A stretch of DNA of 64,000 bases from the NCBI GenBank assembly GCA_023052935.1, contig CM041293.1:172413600-172477599 (forward strand), in the 5' to 3' direction. This document shows, piece after piece, positions 63,399 through 64,000 of the stretch (its first letter is position 1; each line of letters begins with the position of its first letter). The notes beneath the pieces are model-generated. The model saw only the letters and a program-made list of their open reading frames with translations, was not told the DNA's origin and made no database searches. Position numbers and translations under genes: made by a program. The stretch is from Piezodorus guildinii. Lineage: Eukaryota > Arthropoda > Insecta > Hemiptera > Pentatomidae.

Positions 63399-63454
<56 letters not shown>

Positions 63455-63582
63455 CTTTTTGCGGGACTTGGTTATTTGGACTCAGGGGACCCTAAAAATT
63501 GTATTTCCGTTGAAAACTGGGATACGAAAATTTTCAGGATCGCAATACTTCCCCTTACTATATACAGTAAGTGTAAGTAAAA
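62628..63582 (-). mobile_element. Family R copy K, complete, with expanded CA microsatellite
   Basis: Left end AATCTGGTGCGGGCAACACA then CGACTTTCACTTAC; right end CTTACTATATACAGTAAG (63554-63571), then TGTAAGTAAAAA. It is the best complete copy of about 955 bp. The (CA)n at 63384-63450 occupies the place of a GTGTGTGT (reverse CA) tract in all other copies. No ORF is conserved; the 96-codon frame at 63290 crosses the microsatellite. Confidence 0.9.
63384..63450. repeat. (CA)n microsatellite inside family R
   Basis: About 67 bp of CA with one interruption (ACCACAC near 63404). Confidence 0.98.
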
Positions 63583-63639
63583 ATGAACACATCTCCCCTT
63601 GAAAATTTCAACGTAGAACCTGAAAAACAAATAAAAAAA

Positions 63640-63835
63640 TCCGTTTGTTCGCTTTAGAAATAGCAGAGATATAGCATTTTGAATTTAGCAGTGGTGATAT
63701 AGCAGCCAAGTTTCCTTTGAATTATCTATTTATTTTTATATTAGTTAATTATCTTTAAACAGCTATATAAACAGTTATACCCTAATAAAGTTATTTAGAA
63801 ATAATAAACAATGGTGTAATAATTTGCAGGGTTTT
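63640..63835 (+). repeat. Family V repeat
   Basis: GCTTTAGAAATAGCAGAGAT, ATTAGTTAATTATCTTTAAA and CAGTTATACCCTAATAAAGT follow the order seen at 37975-38160 and 58410-58620. Confidence 0.6.
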
Positions 63836-63914
63836 TTTTTTCTTCATCTTCATATTATTTTATTTGAACCTATCAGTTATCTGACAATAAGAAAATGTTC
63901 TATATATAATTTCA

Positions 63915-64000
63915 GGAGCAGACATGGGGAAAGAAACTGCCCAGCAGCATCCCTTCCTAGGTCTTAATTTAGCAGACGAGATCTCTCATCTAGCTCCTTT
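63915..64000 (-). mobile_element. Possible Jockey-like LINE 3' region entering the window edge
   Basis: AAAGAAACTGCCCAGCAGCA then TCCCTTCCTAGG resembles the 3' UTR word GAAGAAACTACCCAGCGGTA at 49289 and its reverse at 370-390. The sequence is cut by the window end. A weak alternative, a splice acceptor TTTCAG before a short open frame, is less likely. Confidence 0.35.

Noticed and set aside
63915..64000. Possible host exon: TTTCAG acceptor followed by 28 open codons
   Set aside because: The first part resembles the Jockey 3' UTR word GAAGAAACTACCCAGC found at 49289 and near 380, the frame is short and cut by the window edge.

Overview
This window is AT-rich eukaryotic DNA made almost entirely of layered transposable-element remains. 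I found no convincing host protein gene, rRNA, tRNA gene or CRISPR array. The mixture of Jockey-, CR1- and RTE-type LINEs, mariner elements, tRNA-derived SINEs, a piggyBac-like non-autonomous element and Penelope-like termini with hammerhead-ribozyme-like motifs points to an invertebrate, most likely an arthropod or insect. The species cannot be named from the sequence. The only long intact reading frame is an RTE-type reverse transcriptase at about 17.4-19.7 kb.

The most abundant element is a non-coding family of about 0.8-1.0 kb, called family R here, with more than ten copies on both strands. In the minus-strand reading it starts TCTGGTGCGGGCAACACACG, followed by ACTTTCACTTAC. It ends in the palindrome CTTACTATATATAGTAAG, then TGAAAGT and a run of A. 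The asymmetric short inverted repeat, terminal hairpin, internal GT/CA microsatellite and A/T-rich insertion sites resemble Helentron-associated (HINE-like) elements; that class is an inference. Around it are a tRNA-derived SINE (SINE-1), a second SINE (SINE-2), a MITE with GTGGCGGTCGTGAA termini (MITE-G), a MITE with 32-34 bp inverted repeats (MITE-U), and 5'-truncated Jockey-like LINE fragments, mostly on the minus strand.

Layout: 0-5 kb, LINE ends, one R copy and a Penelope-like end; 6.4-8.2 kb, a three-level nest (R containing MITE-G containing RTE); 8.3-9.8 kb, Jockey and R; 10.7-11.8 kb, a mariner carrying a minisatellite; 12.6-16 kb, Jockey relics; 17.2-19.9 kb, Penelope-like end and intact RTE; 20.4-26.7 kb, SINE, foldback, R and CR1 nests; 28-31.7 kb, MITEs, a LINE carboxy end and a perfect Penelope-like palindrome; 33.4-39.4 kb, R copies interrupted by SINE, CR1, Jockey and MITE-U; 39.9-45.7 kb, piggyBac-like element, MITE-G, R copies and SINE; 47.1-52.8 kb, two more mariners and Penelope-like ends; 53.5-57 kb, LINE 3' ends; 58.9-64 kb, RNase-H-type LINE tail, old R copies, SINE-2, Jockey in R, and a complete R copy.

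Nothing here forms an operon or pathway. What the sequence records is insertion history. Target-site duplications and interrupted repeats give a relative order: R is an old substrate, later invaded by MITE-G, MITE-U, SINE-1 and Jockey, with RTE on top. Two R copies share one rearranged junction to a SINE fragment, which suggests a chimeric element that then multiplied.
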